Assembly: GCA_024642005.1 (NCBI GenBank)
Contig: JAHECA010000014.1
Coordinates: 20,512 to 84,511, forward strand
Reading direction: 5' to 3'
DNA: 64,000 bases
Source: Robiginitalea sp.
GTDB lineage: Bacteria; Bacteroidota; Bacteroidia; Flavobacteriales; Flavobacteriaceae
Of this stretch, positions 1 to 9,465 are shown piece after piece. Position numbers and translations under genes: made by a program. The notes beneath the pieces are model-generated. The model did not search any database, was not told the origin of the DNA, and saw nothing but the letters and a program-made list of their open reading frames with translations. Position 1 is the first letter of the stretch. Each line of letters opens with the position of its first letter.

Positions 1-1252
1 AGACCAACTGTAGGGAAGAAAGACCGTAATCGTCTGAAACCGTACCGCCAAAGTAAACCAGATTCGGGTTCAGGGTATCGCGCTGCATACTTGCCTCGAT
101 GCGTGGATATTCGTCGCGGACCACCTGGATGTGATAGGCCAAACGGTCGTATTCCCGAACTTTCTTGTTGGAGGTGCTGATCACATAATCTCGGGAATTG
201 AACCACCTCTTCTGAATGGCGTATTCATCGCCTTTGCGATCAGCCAGCAGCAAGGTGTCGGCATCTGAGTAGTTTATCGTATCGGTATTAATTGCCCGCA
301 GATTCCAGCGCACCAAGGTTCCTTCGGGCACTGTGGTATTGCCGGTGCCTTTAATGACTTGGCGGGGCTGACCGAGGTACTCAGGGTAGGTCAATTCCAT
401 TTCGAAACGGTCAATCACGGGAACCTTTAAAACGCGCAGCTCGAATTCAGCAGACCGAAAGCCGTTTGCCTCGAAATAAAAGGTCGCATCCTGCAAGGGG
501 GGCTTGAGGATGTGTTCAAAATAGGTCAGGCGGTCTTCCATCAAAAAGGGCGACCCGTTTATTACCAGGCGTACTTCGTCTGGCTGTACATTGCCCGGGG
601 TTTTGACCTTCAGTGCCACAGGGCGGTTTTCCAATACCTCCAGGTCGGTTTCCCATAGTTCGAAGCGAAAGGGAGCCGGTGGTTCAAAAGCCACGTTGTA
701 GCGAATAACCCTTTGGTATGAGCTCAAAAACGCTATTCCCCTTCCGCTGAACCAAATCAGAACCGCCAGACCGACCGGTATCAAAACGTATCTTACAAGC
801 CTAAGCGGCTCTCTGAGATTTACTGCCTGATAGAAGGGCACCGCCTTAAGCTGGTTGGATCGCTGTTCTATCCCCGCCAATATCAGCTCAGATTTTTGAG
901 GATTCTCTGCGAGCTCCAGCAGGTTAACCAACCGATCCTGAACCTGTGGAAAGTGTTCGCCAATGAGCCGCGAACCCTCCAGGTGGGTGAGGCCCTTCCG
1001 AAGCCGGAATAGCCTTAAAACAGGGGTCAGAACCTGACGCACCAGCAGAAAGCCCTCGAGCAGGAGGCCCGAACAAAGCAACAGTAAACGCCCCATGGGG
1101 CTGAACCAAAGGAAGTATTCCAGGGCCCCTATTATCAGGAATAACAGCCCCCCGAAAAAGAGAAAAAGGAAAGTGCCCTGCAACAATTGCCGTTTGTAAT
1201 AACGGCTTATGAAGGCTTCCAGCTTTTCCAGGATAAGTTCGTAAGAACCCAA
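1..1252 (-). CDS. DUF4175-like membrane protein, N-terminal part (3' end outside window)
   Basis: Not in the ORF track. Reverse-strand reading from a TTG at 1252 gives an open frame (LGSYELILEKLEAFISRYYKRQLLQGTFLFLFFGGLLFLIIGALEYFLWFS...VRDEYPRIEASMQRDTLNPNLVYFGGTVSDDYGLSSLQLV) that reaches the window edge. It has N-terminal TM segments. Family assigned from memory. Confidence 0.75.
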   Translation of the reverse strand, partial: MGSYELILEKLEAFISRYYKRQLLQGTFLFLFFGGLLFLIIGALEYFLWFSPMGRLLLLCSGLLLEGFLLVRQVLTPVLRLFRLRKGLTHLEGSRLIGEHFPQVQDRLVNLLELAENPQKSELILAGIEQRSNQLKAVPFYQAVNLREPLRLVRYVLIPVGLAVLIWFSGRGIAFLSSYQRVIRYNVAFEPPAPFRFELWETDLEVLENRPVALKVKTPGNVQPDEVRLVINGSPFLMEDRLTYFEHILKPPLQDATFYFEANGFRSAEFELRVLKVPVIDRFEMELTYPEYLGQPRQVIKGTGNTTVPEGTLVRWNLRAINTDTINYSDADTLLLADRKGDEYAIQKRWFNSRDYVISTSNKKVREYDRLAYHIQVVRDEYPRIEASMQRDTLNPNLVYFGGTVSDDYGLSSLQLV

Positions 1253-1326
1253 AATTCATATATTTAATGACAATATAGTACGCTGGCACTGAATCAGGGC
1301 CCAAAAACATGTTAAAAGCCGGAATC

Positions 1327-2367
1327 ATGTCTTTCAAATACTTTGCTGCCTACAGCATCCCTCTTGCAGCCTACCTGGGGTTTTCTTACGGTGGAGTCTG
1401 GAGCTTCCTGACGCCGGCCTATGCCTTTCTGGCCATCCCTTTGCTCGAATACCTGCTGCCCCAGGATGACTCAAACCTCTCGGCCGAAAAACGCAACAAA
1501 GAACAGGTGAACCCGCTGTACGATCTCATGCTTTACGCCAACGTCTTCATTGTCTTCGGGCTCATCTGGAAAGTTTGCAACATGCTTGTTTCCTACGCTT
1601 ACACCCCTTTTGAATATGTGGGATTTGTTTTGTCTCTGGGCATTGTTCTGGGCACCAATGGCATCAATGTCGGGCATGAGCTCGGCCACCGGCAGCATTC
1701 ATGGGAACGATTTCTTGGGAAACTGCTGCTGCTCCCGAGCCACTACCTGCATTTTTACATCGAACACAATTTCGGGCACCATCTGCATGCGGCGACCCTT
1801 GAAGACCCCGCCACGGCCCGCTATAACCAGTCTGTCTATCATTTCTGGGGCACTTCCGTAGTTCGCCAGTACCGCAATGCGTGGCGGATTCAGCTCGACC
1901 TGCTCAAACGGGGAGGACATGGCTATTTATCCTTTTACAATGATATGCTCTGGTATCTCGCCATTGAAGCGCTGTACCTGGGGCTGGGCTATTTCCTGTT
2001 TGGCCCGTTTGTGATGCTCTTCCTTATAGCTTCTGGCATTGTCGGGTTCCTGCTCCTGGAAACCGTAAATTACATTGAACACTACGGCCTGTTGCGCAGC
2101 AAACTCCCCTCAGGGCGTTATGAGCGGGTGCGGGAGGTGCATTCGTGGAACAGCAACCACATCATGGGCCGGATTATCCTCTATGAGCTCACCCGGCACA
2201 GCGACCACCATTACAAATCCTCAAAAAAGTATCAGGTGTTGGACTACCACAGCCAATCGCCTGAGATGCCTTACGGTTACCCCACCTCCGTGGTGATCTC
2301 CCTAATCCCGCCACTGTGGTTCCGCATCATGAATCCCCGGGTGCCCCCGGAGATGAAACCCGTTTAG
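1327..2367 (+). CDS. alkane 1-monooxygenase (AlkB-type membrane fatty acid desaturase family)
   Basis: His boxes HELGHRQH, HNFGHHLH and RHSDHH, with multiple TM helices. The ORF opens at 1309; MSFKYF at 1327 is a plausible start. Confidence 0.85.
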   Translation: MSFKYFAAYSIPLAAYLGFSYGGVWSFLTPAYAFLAIPLLEYLLPQDDSNLSAEKRNKEQVNPLYDLMLYANVFIVFGLIWKVCNMLVSYAYTPFEYVGFVLSLGIVLGTNGINVGHELGHRQHSWERFLGKLLLLPSHYLHFYIEHNFGHHLHAATLEDPATARYNQSVYHFWGTSVVRQYRNAWRIQLDLLKRGGHGYLSFYNDMLWYLAIEALYLGLGYFLFGPFVMLFLIASGIVGFLLLETVNYIEHYGLLRSKLPSGRYERVREVHSWNSNHIMGRIILYELTRHSDHHYKSSKKYQVLDYHSQSPEMPYGYPTSVVISLIPPLWFRIMNPRVPPEMKPV

Positions 2368-2373
2368 CCATCC

Positions 2374-2403
2374 TTGCGGGTTCGGCCATCCTGCCTATCT
2401 TTG
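2374..2403 (+). promoter_or_regulatory. flavobacterial-type promoter for gltX (TTG-N19-TATCTTTG)
   Basis: TTG at 2374-2376, 19 nt, TATCTTTG at 2396-2403, 20 bp before the gltX ATG. Matches the Bacteroidota -33 TTG / -7 TAnnTTTG consensus. Confidence 0.7.
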
Positions 2404-2422
2404 CCTTCCTATAGGCCATTCC

Positions 2423-3946
2423 ATGGAAAACACGGTTCGCGTACGATTTGCCCCCAGCCCGACAGGGCCCCTTCACATTGGCGGGGTTCGTACGGCACTT
2501 TTTAATTACTTGTTTGCCAAAAAACACGGAGGCCGCTTTGTGCTGCGTATCGAAGACACCGATCAGAGCCGCTTTGTTCCCGGAGCCGAGGAGTACATTA
2601 TAGAAGCCCTGGAATGGCTGGGCATTCCCTTCGACGAAGGACCGGGAAAGAAAGGGCCTTTTGGTCCCTATCGCCAAAGCGACCGCAAGGCCTTATATGA
2701 AAGTTATGCCCGGGAATTACTTGAAAAGGGCTGGGCCTATTACGCCTTCGACCAGCCCGAACACCTCGAGGCGCATCGAAAGGAGCATGAAGAAAAAGGG
2801 AAAACCTTTATTTACAATTGGCATAATCGGGAAAAGCTCGAGAACTCATTGACCTTATCCCCCGCTGCACTTGAGGAAAAACTGAAAAAGGGCACGCCCT
2901 ATGTCATCCGTTTTAAGTGGCCCAAAGACGGTTCACTGGTATTGCAGGACCACATCAGGGGGGCTATCCATATAGATACCAACACCCTGGACGACAAGGT
3001 GCTTTTCAAAAGCGACGGTATGCCAACCTACCACCTCGCCAACATCGTGGACGACCACCTGATGCAGATAACCCATGTGATTCGGGGTGAAGAATGGCTT
3101 CCCTCCCTGCCGCTGCACGTGCAATTGTACGAGGCGTTTGGCTGGAAGGCCCCTGAATTTGCTCACCTGCCCCTGATTATGAAGCCCACAGGGAAAGGCA
3201 AGCTGAGCAAGCGCGACGGGGAAAAGATGGGCTTCCCGGTATTTCCGCTCAGCTGGAAGGAAAGCGCGGGGTATCGCGAAGCCGGCTATTTCCCGGAGGC
3301 CGTTCTCAATTTCCTGGCCATGCTGGGGTGGAACCCGGGCACCGAGCAGGAAATTTTCAGCAAGGAAGAACTCATTTCCCTTTTCGACCTGGATCGGGTT
3401 CAAAAGTCGGGGGCGCGTTTTGACCCTGACAAAAACAAATGGTACAACCACCAATACCTCCAGCAAAAGCCCGTTGAGGAGCTCCTGCCGCCATTTCGGG
3501 AACTGTTGGAAAAAAAAGGCGTGTCGGCAGAAGCCCTGGAACCGGCGCGGCTGATGCGCATTATAGAACTCCTTCGGGAGCGGGCTTCATTCGTCTATGA
3601 ACTTTGGGATCTGGGCCGCTACTTGTTCGAAGCCCCTTCCCAATACGACGAAAAGGCAGCCCGGAAGCAATGGAAACCAAACACCCCCATCATTCTTCAA
3701 CAACTCTCCGGAATTCTCAAACAGGCAGACCGCTTTGAAAGCGCCTCCCTTGAAGCTGACGTCAAAGCCTGGATTGAATCCTCCGGCCTTTCGTTCGGGC
3801 AGGTGATGCCCCCGCTCCGCCTGGTCTTGGTAGGCTCCATGCAGGGTCTCCACCTTTTTGATATTATGGCCCTGATTGGAAAAGCCGAAACCCTTTCCCG
3901 TATCACCAGGGGGATTGATGTTTTGCGCCCCGTCGACGAACTGTAA
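2423..3946 (+). CDS. gltX: glutamate--tRNA ligase
   Basis: RFAPSPTGPLHIGGVRTALFNYLFA (HIGH-type motif) and KLSKRDG (KMSKS-type); full-length class I GluRS. Confidence 0.97.
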   Translation: MENTVRVRFAPSPTGPLHIGGVRTALFNYLFAKKHGGRFVLRIEDTDQSRFVPGAEEYIIEALEWLGIPFDEGPGKKGPFGPYRQSDRKALYESYARELLEKGWAYYAFDQPEHLEAHRKEHEEKGKTFIYNWHNREKLENSLTLSPAALEEKLKKGTPYVIRFKWPKDGSLVLQDHIRGAIHIDTNTLDDKVLFKSDGMPTYHLANIVDDHLMQITHVIRGEEWLPSLPLHVQLYEAFGWKAPEFAHLPLIMKPTGKGKLSKRDGEKMGFPVFPLSWKESAGYREAGYFPEAVLNFLAMLGWNPGTEQEIFSKEELISLFDLDRVQKSGARFDPDKNKWYNHQYLQQKPVEELLPPFRELLEKKGVSAEALEPARLMRIIELLRERASFVYELWDLGRYLFEAPSQYDEKAARKQWKPNTPIILQQLSGILKQADRFESASLEADVKAWIESSGLSFGQVMPPLRLVLVGSMQGLHLFDIMALIGKAETLSRITRGIDVLRPVDEL

Positions 3947-4016
3947 CTTTTTCGGCCACGTAGCGACCAATTGTACGATCCTTCGTATCTTCTCGTAGAA
4001 ATCAAAACACATCGCC

Positions 4017-4946
4017 ATGGGCACCTTTTTCATCTGGACACCCCTCCTGTTGCTGGGATTGGTAATCCTATTCAGTTCCTTCTTTGTCGTAAAGCAACAG
4101 ACCGCCATGCTGGTCGAGCGGTTCGGCCGGTTCCAAAGTGTCCGCAACTCGGGCCTGCAAATGAAAATTCCGCTGGTCGACCGGATAGCCGGCAGGCTCA
4201 GCCTGAAAATCCAGCAGCTCGATGTTATTGTAGAAACCAAGACCCTCGACGACGTTTTTGTAAAACTTAAGGTGTCTGTACAGTACGTGGTCATCAGGGA
4301 CAAAGTGTACGAGGCATTCTACAAACTCGAATACCCCCACGAGCAAATCACTTCGTATGTTTTTGACGTGGTGCGGGCAGAAGTGCCGAAAATGAAACTC
4401 GACGACGTCTTTGTAAAAAAAGACGATATCGCCATTGCTGTTAAGGCCGAATTGCAGGACGCCATGCTTGAATACGGGTATGACATCATCAAGACACTGG
4501 TAACCGACATAGACCCGGATGCCCAGGTTAAGGCGGCCATGAACCGGATAAACGCGGCAGAACGCGAAAAGATTGCCGCACAGTTCGAAGGAGATGCCGC
4601 CCGAATCCTGATCGTCGAAAAAGCAAAGGCCGAAGCTGAAAGCAAGCGCTTGCAGGGGCAGGGCATTGCCGACCAGCGCCGGGAGATTGCCAGGGGCCTT
4701 GAAGAATCGGTGGAAGTGCTCAACAAGGTTGGCATCAATTCACAGGAAGCCTCTGCCCTTATAGTGGTGACCCAACATTACGACACGCTTCAGGCCATTG
4801 GAGAAGAGACCAATACCAACCTGATCTTGCTGCCTAATTCTCCGCAGGCAGGCAGCGACATGCTCAACAACATGGTTGCCTCCTTCACGGCCAGCAACCA
4901 AATCGGGGAAGCCATGAAAAATCAAAACAAGAAATCTCGCGACTAG
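4017..4946 (+). CDS. SPFH/band 7 (stomatin/QmcA-like) membrane protein
   Basis: N-terminal TM segment, VKQQTAMLVERFGRFQSV..., typical SPFH core and coiled coil AEREKIAAQFEGDAARILIVEKAKAEAESKRLQGQG. Confidence 0.93.
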   Translation: MGTFFIWTPLLLLGLVILFSSFFVVKQQTAMLVERFGRFQSVRNSGLQMKIPLVDRIAGRLSLKIQQLDVIVETKTLDDVFVKLKVSVQYVVIRDKVYEAFYKLEYPHEQITSYVFDVVRAEVPKMKLDDVFVKKDDIAIAVKAELQDAMLEYGYDIIKTLVTDIDPDAQVKAAMNRINAAEREKIAAQFEGDAARILIVEKAKAEAESKRLQGQGIADQRREIARGLEESVEVLNKVGINSQEASALIVVTQHYDTLQAIGEETNTNLILLPNSPQAGSDMLNNMVASFTASNQIGEAMKNQNKKSRD

Positions 4947-4967
4947 TTTTCCGAAATACTCTATAGC

Positions 4968-4999
4968 AAGCCCCCGATCTTGTTCCGGGGGCTTTTTTA
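4968..4999 (+). terminator. Rho-independent terminator after the SPFH gene
   Basis: AAGCCCCCG-atcttgttc-CGGGGGCTT followed by a T run. Confidence 0.85.
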
Positions 5000-5233
5000 T
5001 GCCTTGCGCCAACTGAAAGCTGAATTTCAGACCCGGATTTCCGCCTACCCCATTTTGGAACGCAGTCCAACGCCTGCCTAAAGCGAAAACCGCACTGGCC
5101 GCTCCGTCTGGGGCGATCGGGGCCCAGGGCGGCCAAGGAGCCGAAGGCAAGCAGATCGCCCTTTAAAACGCCTCAGGGAAAGGCTCTTTAAATAGAATAT
5201 ATCGATTGGTATCGTTGTGTCGATAGGCGCGGC

Positions 5234-6922
5234 TTATTCCGCCTGTTGCTCGACTTTAGCCCAGGTATCCCGAAGCGGTACCGTCCGGTTGAAAACCAGT
5301 TTGGCAGGGGTGGTGTCGGGGTCTACGCAAAAATAACCGAGTCGCTGAAACTGGAACTGTTCCCCGCTTTTGGCCTCGCTGAGGCCGGGCTCCAGAAAGG
5401 CCTTGACGGTCTGCAGGGAATCCGGGTTGACAAACTCCAGGAAGTCGCGGTCTTTATGCTGGTCGGGTACCGGGTCTGAAAAGAGTCGGTCGTAAAGTCG
5501 CACTTCGGCTTCCATCGCGTGAGCCACGGAAACCCAGTGTAGCGTCCCCTTCACTTTCTTAAGACTTTCTTCCGTCCCCGACCCGCTCAGGCTCTTCGGA
5601 TCGTAGGTGCAGTGAACCTCCACGATTTCGCCCCGGGCGTCTTTGACCACATGCTCGGCCGTGATGATGTAGGCATTCTTAAGGCGCACTTCCCCGCCGA
5701 GTTTCAGCCGAAAATACTTGCGGTTTGCCTCTTCGCGGAAATCTTCACGCTCAATATACAGTTCCCGTGAAAAGGGCACTTTTCTGAAACCCGCCCCGGG
5801 ATCTTCCGGGTTGTTCTCGGCCTCGACCCATTCGCTTTCGCCCTCGGGGTAATTGAGAACGACCACCTTTACGGGGTCGAGGACCGCCATCACGCGGGGG
5901 GCCGTTTTATTGAGGTGCTCGCGCATGTGGAACTCGAGCAGGGAAACGTCCACCACGTTGTCGCGTTTGGCGATGCCGATGGTGTCGGCAAAGGTGCGGA
6001 TGGCCTCGGGGGGGCAGCCACGCCTGCGAAGCCCGGAAATAGTGGGCATCCTGGGGTCGTCCCAACCGTGAACGACGCCCTGGTTAACCAATTGCAGTAA
6101 TTTTCGTTTACTCACCACGGTATGGCTCAGGTTCCTTCTGGCAAATTCGCGTTGCTTGGGGCGCACCTTGCCGGCTTCTGCCACCTGGTCCAGGAACCAG
6201 TCGTACAGTTCGCGGTGGGGTTTAAATTCCAGGGTGCAAAGGGAGTGTGAAATCTGCTCGATATAGTCGCTTTCCCCGTGGGTCCAGTCGTACATGGGGT
6301 AAATACACCAATCGGTATTTGTGCGATGGTGCGCTTTATGCAAGATGCGGTACATCACCGGGTCGCGCATGAGCATGTTCGGAGAGGCCATGTCTATTTT
6401 GGCCCGCAGTACGTGGGTGCCCTCCGGGTGTTTGCCCGTTTTCATTTCTTGAAACAACAACAGGTTCTCGTCCACGCTCCGGGCGCGGAACGGGCTGTTG
6501 GTGCCCGGCTCAGTAGGCGTACCCTTCTGCCGTGCAATTTCCTCGGAAGGCTGGCTGTCTACGTAGGCCTTCCCGAGGCGAATCAGGTCTACCGCCCATT
6601 GGTACAACCGCCCGAAATAGTCTGAGGCATAACATTCCCGGTCCCAGCGAAAGCCAAGCCACTCAACGTCTGCTTTAATGGCGTCGACATACTCCTGTTC
6701 TTCCTTGGTTGGGTTGGTGTCGTCGAAACGGAGGTTTACAGGGGCCTGATACCGCAGGCCCAGCCCAAAATTCAGGCAGATGGAGCTGGCGTGGCCAATG
6801 TGAAGATAGCCATTGGGTTCGGGCGGAAAACGGAAGCGAAGCCCGCCTTTGGGAAACCCGGCTGCCAGGTCGTCTTCTATAATGTGTTCAATGAAATTCA
6901 ACGATCGCGTTGCCTCGCTCAT
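5234..6922 (-). CDS. glnS: glutamine--tRNA ligase
   Basis: RFPPEPNGYLHIGHASSICLNFGL and VVSKRKL; GlnRS-type C-terminal domain. Start MSEATRSLNFIEH at 6922 (ORF opens at 6931). A TACCTTTG -7-like box lies at 6949-6942 on the minus strand. Confidence 0.96.
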   Translation of the reverse strand: MSEATRSLNFIEHIIEDDLAAGFPKGGLRFRFPPEPNGYLHIGHASSICLNFGLGLRYQAPVNLRFDDTNPTKEEQEYVDAIKADVEWLGFRWDRECYASDYFGRLYQWAVDLIRLGKAYVDSQPSEEIARQKGTPTEPGTNSPFRARSVDENLLLFQEMKTGKHPEGTHVLRAKIDMASPNMLMRDPVMYRILHKAHHRTNTDWCIYPMYDWTHGESDYIEQISHSLCTLEFKPHRELYDWFLDQVAEAGKVRPKQREFARRNLSHTVVSKRKLLQLVNQGVVHGWDDPRMPTISGLRRRGCPPEAIRTFADTIGIAKRDNVVDVSLLEFHMREHLNKTAPRVMAVLDPVKVVVLNYPEGESEWVEAENNPEDPGAGFRKVPFSRELYIEREDFREEANRKYFRLKLGGEVRLKNAYIITAEHVVKDARGEIVEVHCTYDPKSLSGSGTEESLKKVKGTLHWVSVAHAMEAEVRLYDRLFSDPVPDQHKDRDFLEFVNPDSLQTVKAFLEPGLSEAKSGEQFQFQRLGYFCVDPDTTPAKLVFNRTVPLRDTWAKVEQQAE

Positions 6923-7204
6923 CACCAACAATTTAAGGGCCCAAAGGTAGCAAAATTGCAGTTTATCGGAGAAATTTTACATCACATCCATACAATTCCC
7001 CTCATTTCACAACAGAAATAGGTGGGGCGACAACAATAAATTCCCCAGGGCGGGGCGAAGGGGCATATTTGTTAATAAATATTAGGTTGAGCCCGCATGC
7101 CTTGTCAGCATCGAATCTCAATATCTGCCAGGCAAAGTAAACGCCGGGACAACCTGATAAAAGTAGGGCAAAATCGAGTTGTTAACAATTTAAACGTGAG
7201 AACC

Positions 7205-9457
7205 ATGAATCAAAAATTACGCTACGCCACGGCCCTACTGTGCGGATGCCTCTGGATCCAGACCGGATCTGCCCAGGTGCTGAATGCGCCTGAAGCGGCC
7301 CCCAACCAAACCCCGCCAGCGGGAACCAGCCCCTGGAGCGCTGCCTGTGCTTCGGGAAGCTTTAACGATTACTGGGTAAACTTTACGTGGAGCCCGCCTC
7401 TCGTAAACTCAGACAACGAATTCGTTTTGGAACTCTCAGACGCCACCGGCAATTTCAGCAACGCCGTTGAACTGGCCCGAGACGGCTCCAAGAATACCAA
7501 CTTTGACTTTCATTTCCAGTTCACCCTGCCTGCGAACACCCGGGGGGAAGCCTATCGCCTCCGGGTTCGCAGCACCAGTCCGGCCAAGACCAGCCCGGTA
7601 TCGGTGGCCTATCCGATGTACTATCTGGATGTAAACAGCGGTATCACCATTCGCCCACAGGGTCAGGCCGACTTTGGAGATGGTACCGCAGAGGTATGCG
7701 ACGGCAACTCCATTACCCTGGAAGTATACAATTTGGCAAACCCAAATACCTATCAGTACAATTGGTACCGGAGCGGATCGCTTCTGGCCGACAAGGGCCC
7801 TTCGATAACCGTCGTTCAAGGCGGGATGTACAATGCGGAAATTGACTTCGGCTCCTGTTCCGGATCGGGGAACACGCTTTCGAACCTCATTGACGTTACC
7901 TCGGGCAGCAGCCTGGGGATTGCCATTAACCCCCCGGCAAAAACAGCCCTTTGCAGCGGCGAGTCCGTTGCTCTGAACGCCAATATTACAGGTCAGGGCC
8001 TAACCTATACCTGGTTTAAAGACGGGACTGCCATTACGCCGCCGGCTGTTGACGATGCGTCCTATACGGTCGACGCTTCCGTGGCGGGTTTCGAGGGGAG
8101 TTATCAGGTTGAGATATTCGGCCCCGGGGCCTGTGTGGAGCAATCTGCGCCCGTGGCCATTACCAATGCAGGGAACTTTACAGTTACCCGCGTCAACCCG
8201 GCTTCCCTTGTGGTGCTTCCGGGGCAAACGGCGCAGCTTAGCATTACTACTGACGCCACCGGGGCTGCCATCCAATGGTACAAAGACGGAGCGCCAGTTT
8301 CGGGAGCCACTTTGGCTTCCCTCACCGTTTCGAGCGCGGAAACAGGCAACTATTTTGCCCGCGTTTCCCTTACCGGAGGCGTATGCGCTTCCACCTCGGT
8401 AGATTCTCAGCCCACTGCTGTACTAACCCCGGCTTCCCTGGAGCTCGACATCGCCTATAACGGTACGTATGCCGATTGCTCAAACACCGACATCGTTTTG
8501 GAGGTTTCGGAAATCCGGGCGATTGATGCAGGAGGAAGCCCAACTGTGGTTACCGCAGACCTGCTTGGCGGGATGAGCTTCCAGTGGTATCTCAACGGTG
8601 CACTAGTTAGTGGTGCCACGGCCGCTTCTCTGAGCCTGACGGACCCCTCAGAAAATGGAGAATACGCCCTTTCGGGCAGTATTTCGGGTTATGCCCCGAA
8701 TTCCAATCCGCTTACGGTACAACTGCGCGTGAACGAAACCCTTACCATTGCCGGAACGGGCACCACAGTTTGCGGCCCAGCAGAGCCAATTACGCTGAGC
8801 ACGCCCACAGACCTTACCGGAGTAACATTCGACTGGTTCCGCGACGGTACAAATCTCAATCAAAGTTCAGCCTCCATAGACGTAAGTACTCCGGGGCGCT
8901 ATCAGCTGGTAATCCAGCGCAATGGCTGCCCGGTGCCTTCAAACCAGCTGACCCTTTCGGGTCTTGACGAAAACCTGATTACGCTGGATCCTGGTGCAGA
9001 CATACGCATTCCGGAAGGAACAACCAAGCCTGTAAATGCCTCCGGCGGCGACAGCTACCGCTGGCTCGACAGCAACAACGTGGAGTTGAGCAGCGCTTCT
9101 TCCTACTCGTTTAGCACAGAAGGGCAATACCTGCTGATTGCAACCGTCGGCGGGTGCGAAGTTGCCCGCGTGCTTACCGTTACCTACCTGGACACCTTTA
9201 AAGTGCCCAACGTAATCTCGGTAAACGGAGACGGAATAAACGACCAGTGGGTCATCCCCAACAATTATTCGGGAAGGGCCGACGTGAATGTGATCATTTA
9301 CAACGAAAAGGGCGAAGAAGTCCTTAACGAATACAACTATCAGAACAACTGGCCTGCCTCGGCGGTGAGCTTCCCAAAACAGAACATGGTGTTCTATTAC
9401 AAAATCAGGGATGCCGCAAAAGTGCTGAAGCAGGGCACCATTACGGTTATACGCTAA
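7205..9457 (+). CDS. secreted Ig-like-repeat protein with T9SS type-B sorting (gliding-motility C-terminal) domain
   Basis: Signal peptide MNQKLRYATALLCGCLWIQTGSAQ at 7205. Repeated Ig/PKD-like units (TYTWFKDGTAI, IQWYKDGAPVSGA, FQWYLNGALVSGA, FDWFRDGTNL). C-terminus VPNVISVNGDGINDQWVIPNNYSG...IIYNEKGEEV...FYYKIRDAAKVLKQGTITVIR. Confidence 0.87.
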   Translation: MNQKLRYATALLCGCLWIQTGSAQVLNAPEAAPNQTPPAGTSPWSAACASGSFNDYWVNFTWSPPLVNSDNEFVLELSDATGNFSNAVELARDGSKNTNFDFHFQFTLPANTRGEAYRLRVRSTSPAKTSPVSVAYPMYYLDVNSGITIRPQGQADFGDGTAEVCDGNSITLEVYNLANPNTYQYNWYRSGSLLADKGPSITVVQGGMYNAEIDFGSCSGSGNTLSNLIDVTSGSSLGIAINPPAKTALCSGESVALNANITGQGLTYTWFKDGTAITPPAVDDASYTVDASVAGFEGSYQVEIFGPGACVEQSAPVAITNAGNFTVTRVNPASLVVLPGQTAQLSITTDATGAAIQWYKDGAPVSGATLASLTVSSAETGNYFARVSLTGGVCASTSVDSQPTAVLTPASLELDIAYNGTYADCSNTDIVLEVSEIRAIDAGGSPTVVTADLLGGMSFQWYLNGALVSGATAASLSLTDPSENGEYALSGSISGYAPNSNPLTVQLRVNETLTIAGTGTTVCGPAEPITLSTPTDLTGVTFDWFRDGTNLNQSSASIDVSTPGRYQLVIQRNGCPVPSNQLTLSGLDENLITLDPGADIRIPEGTTKPVNASGGDSYRWLDSNNVELSSASSYSFSTEGQYLLIATVGGCEVARVLTVTYLDTFKVPNVISVNGDGINDQWVIPNNYSGRADVNVIIYNEKGEEVLNEYNYQNNWPASAVSFPKQNMVFYYKIRDAAKVLKQGTITVIR

Positions 9458-9465
9458 GCAATACG

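Noticed and set aside
924-1337. 137-aa minus-strand ORF with an ATG start
   Set aside because: Overlaps the better-supported DUF4175-like frame (TTG start at 1252) in another phase; translation lacks protein-like features.
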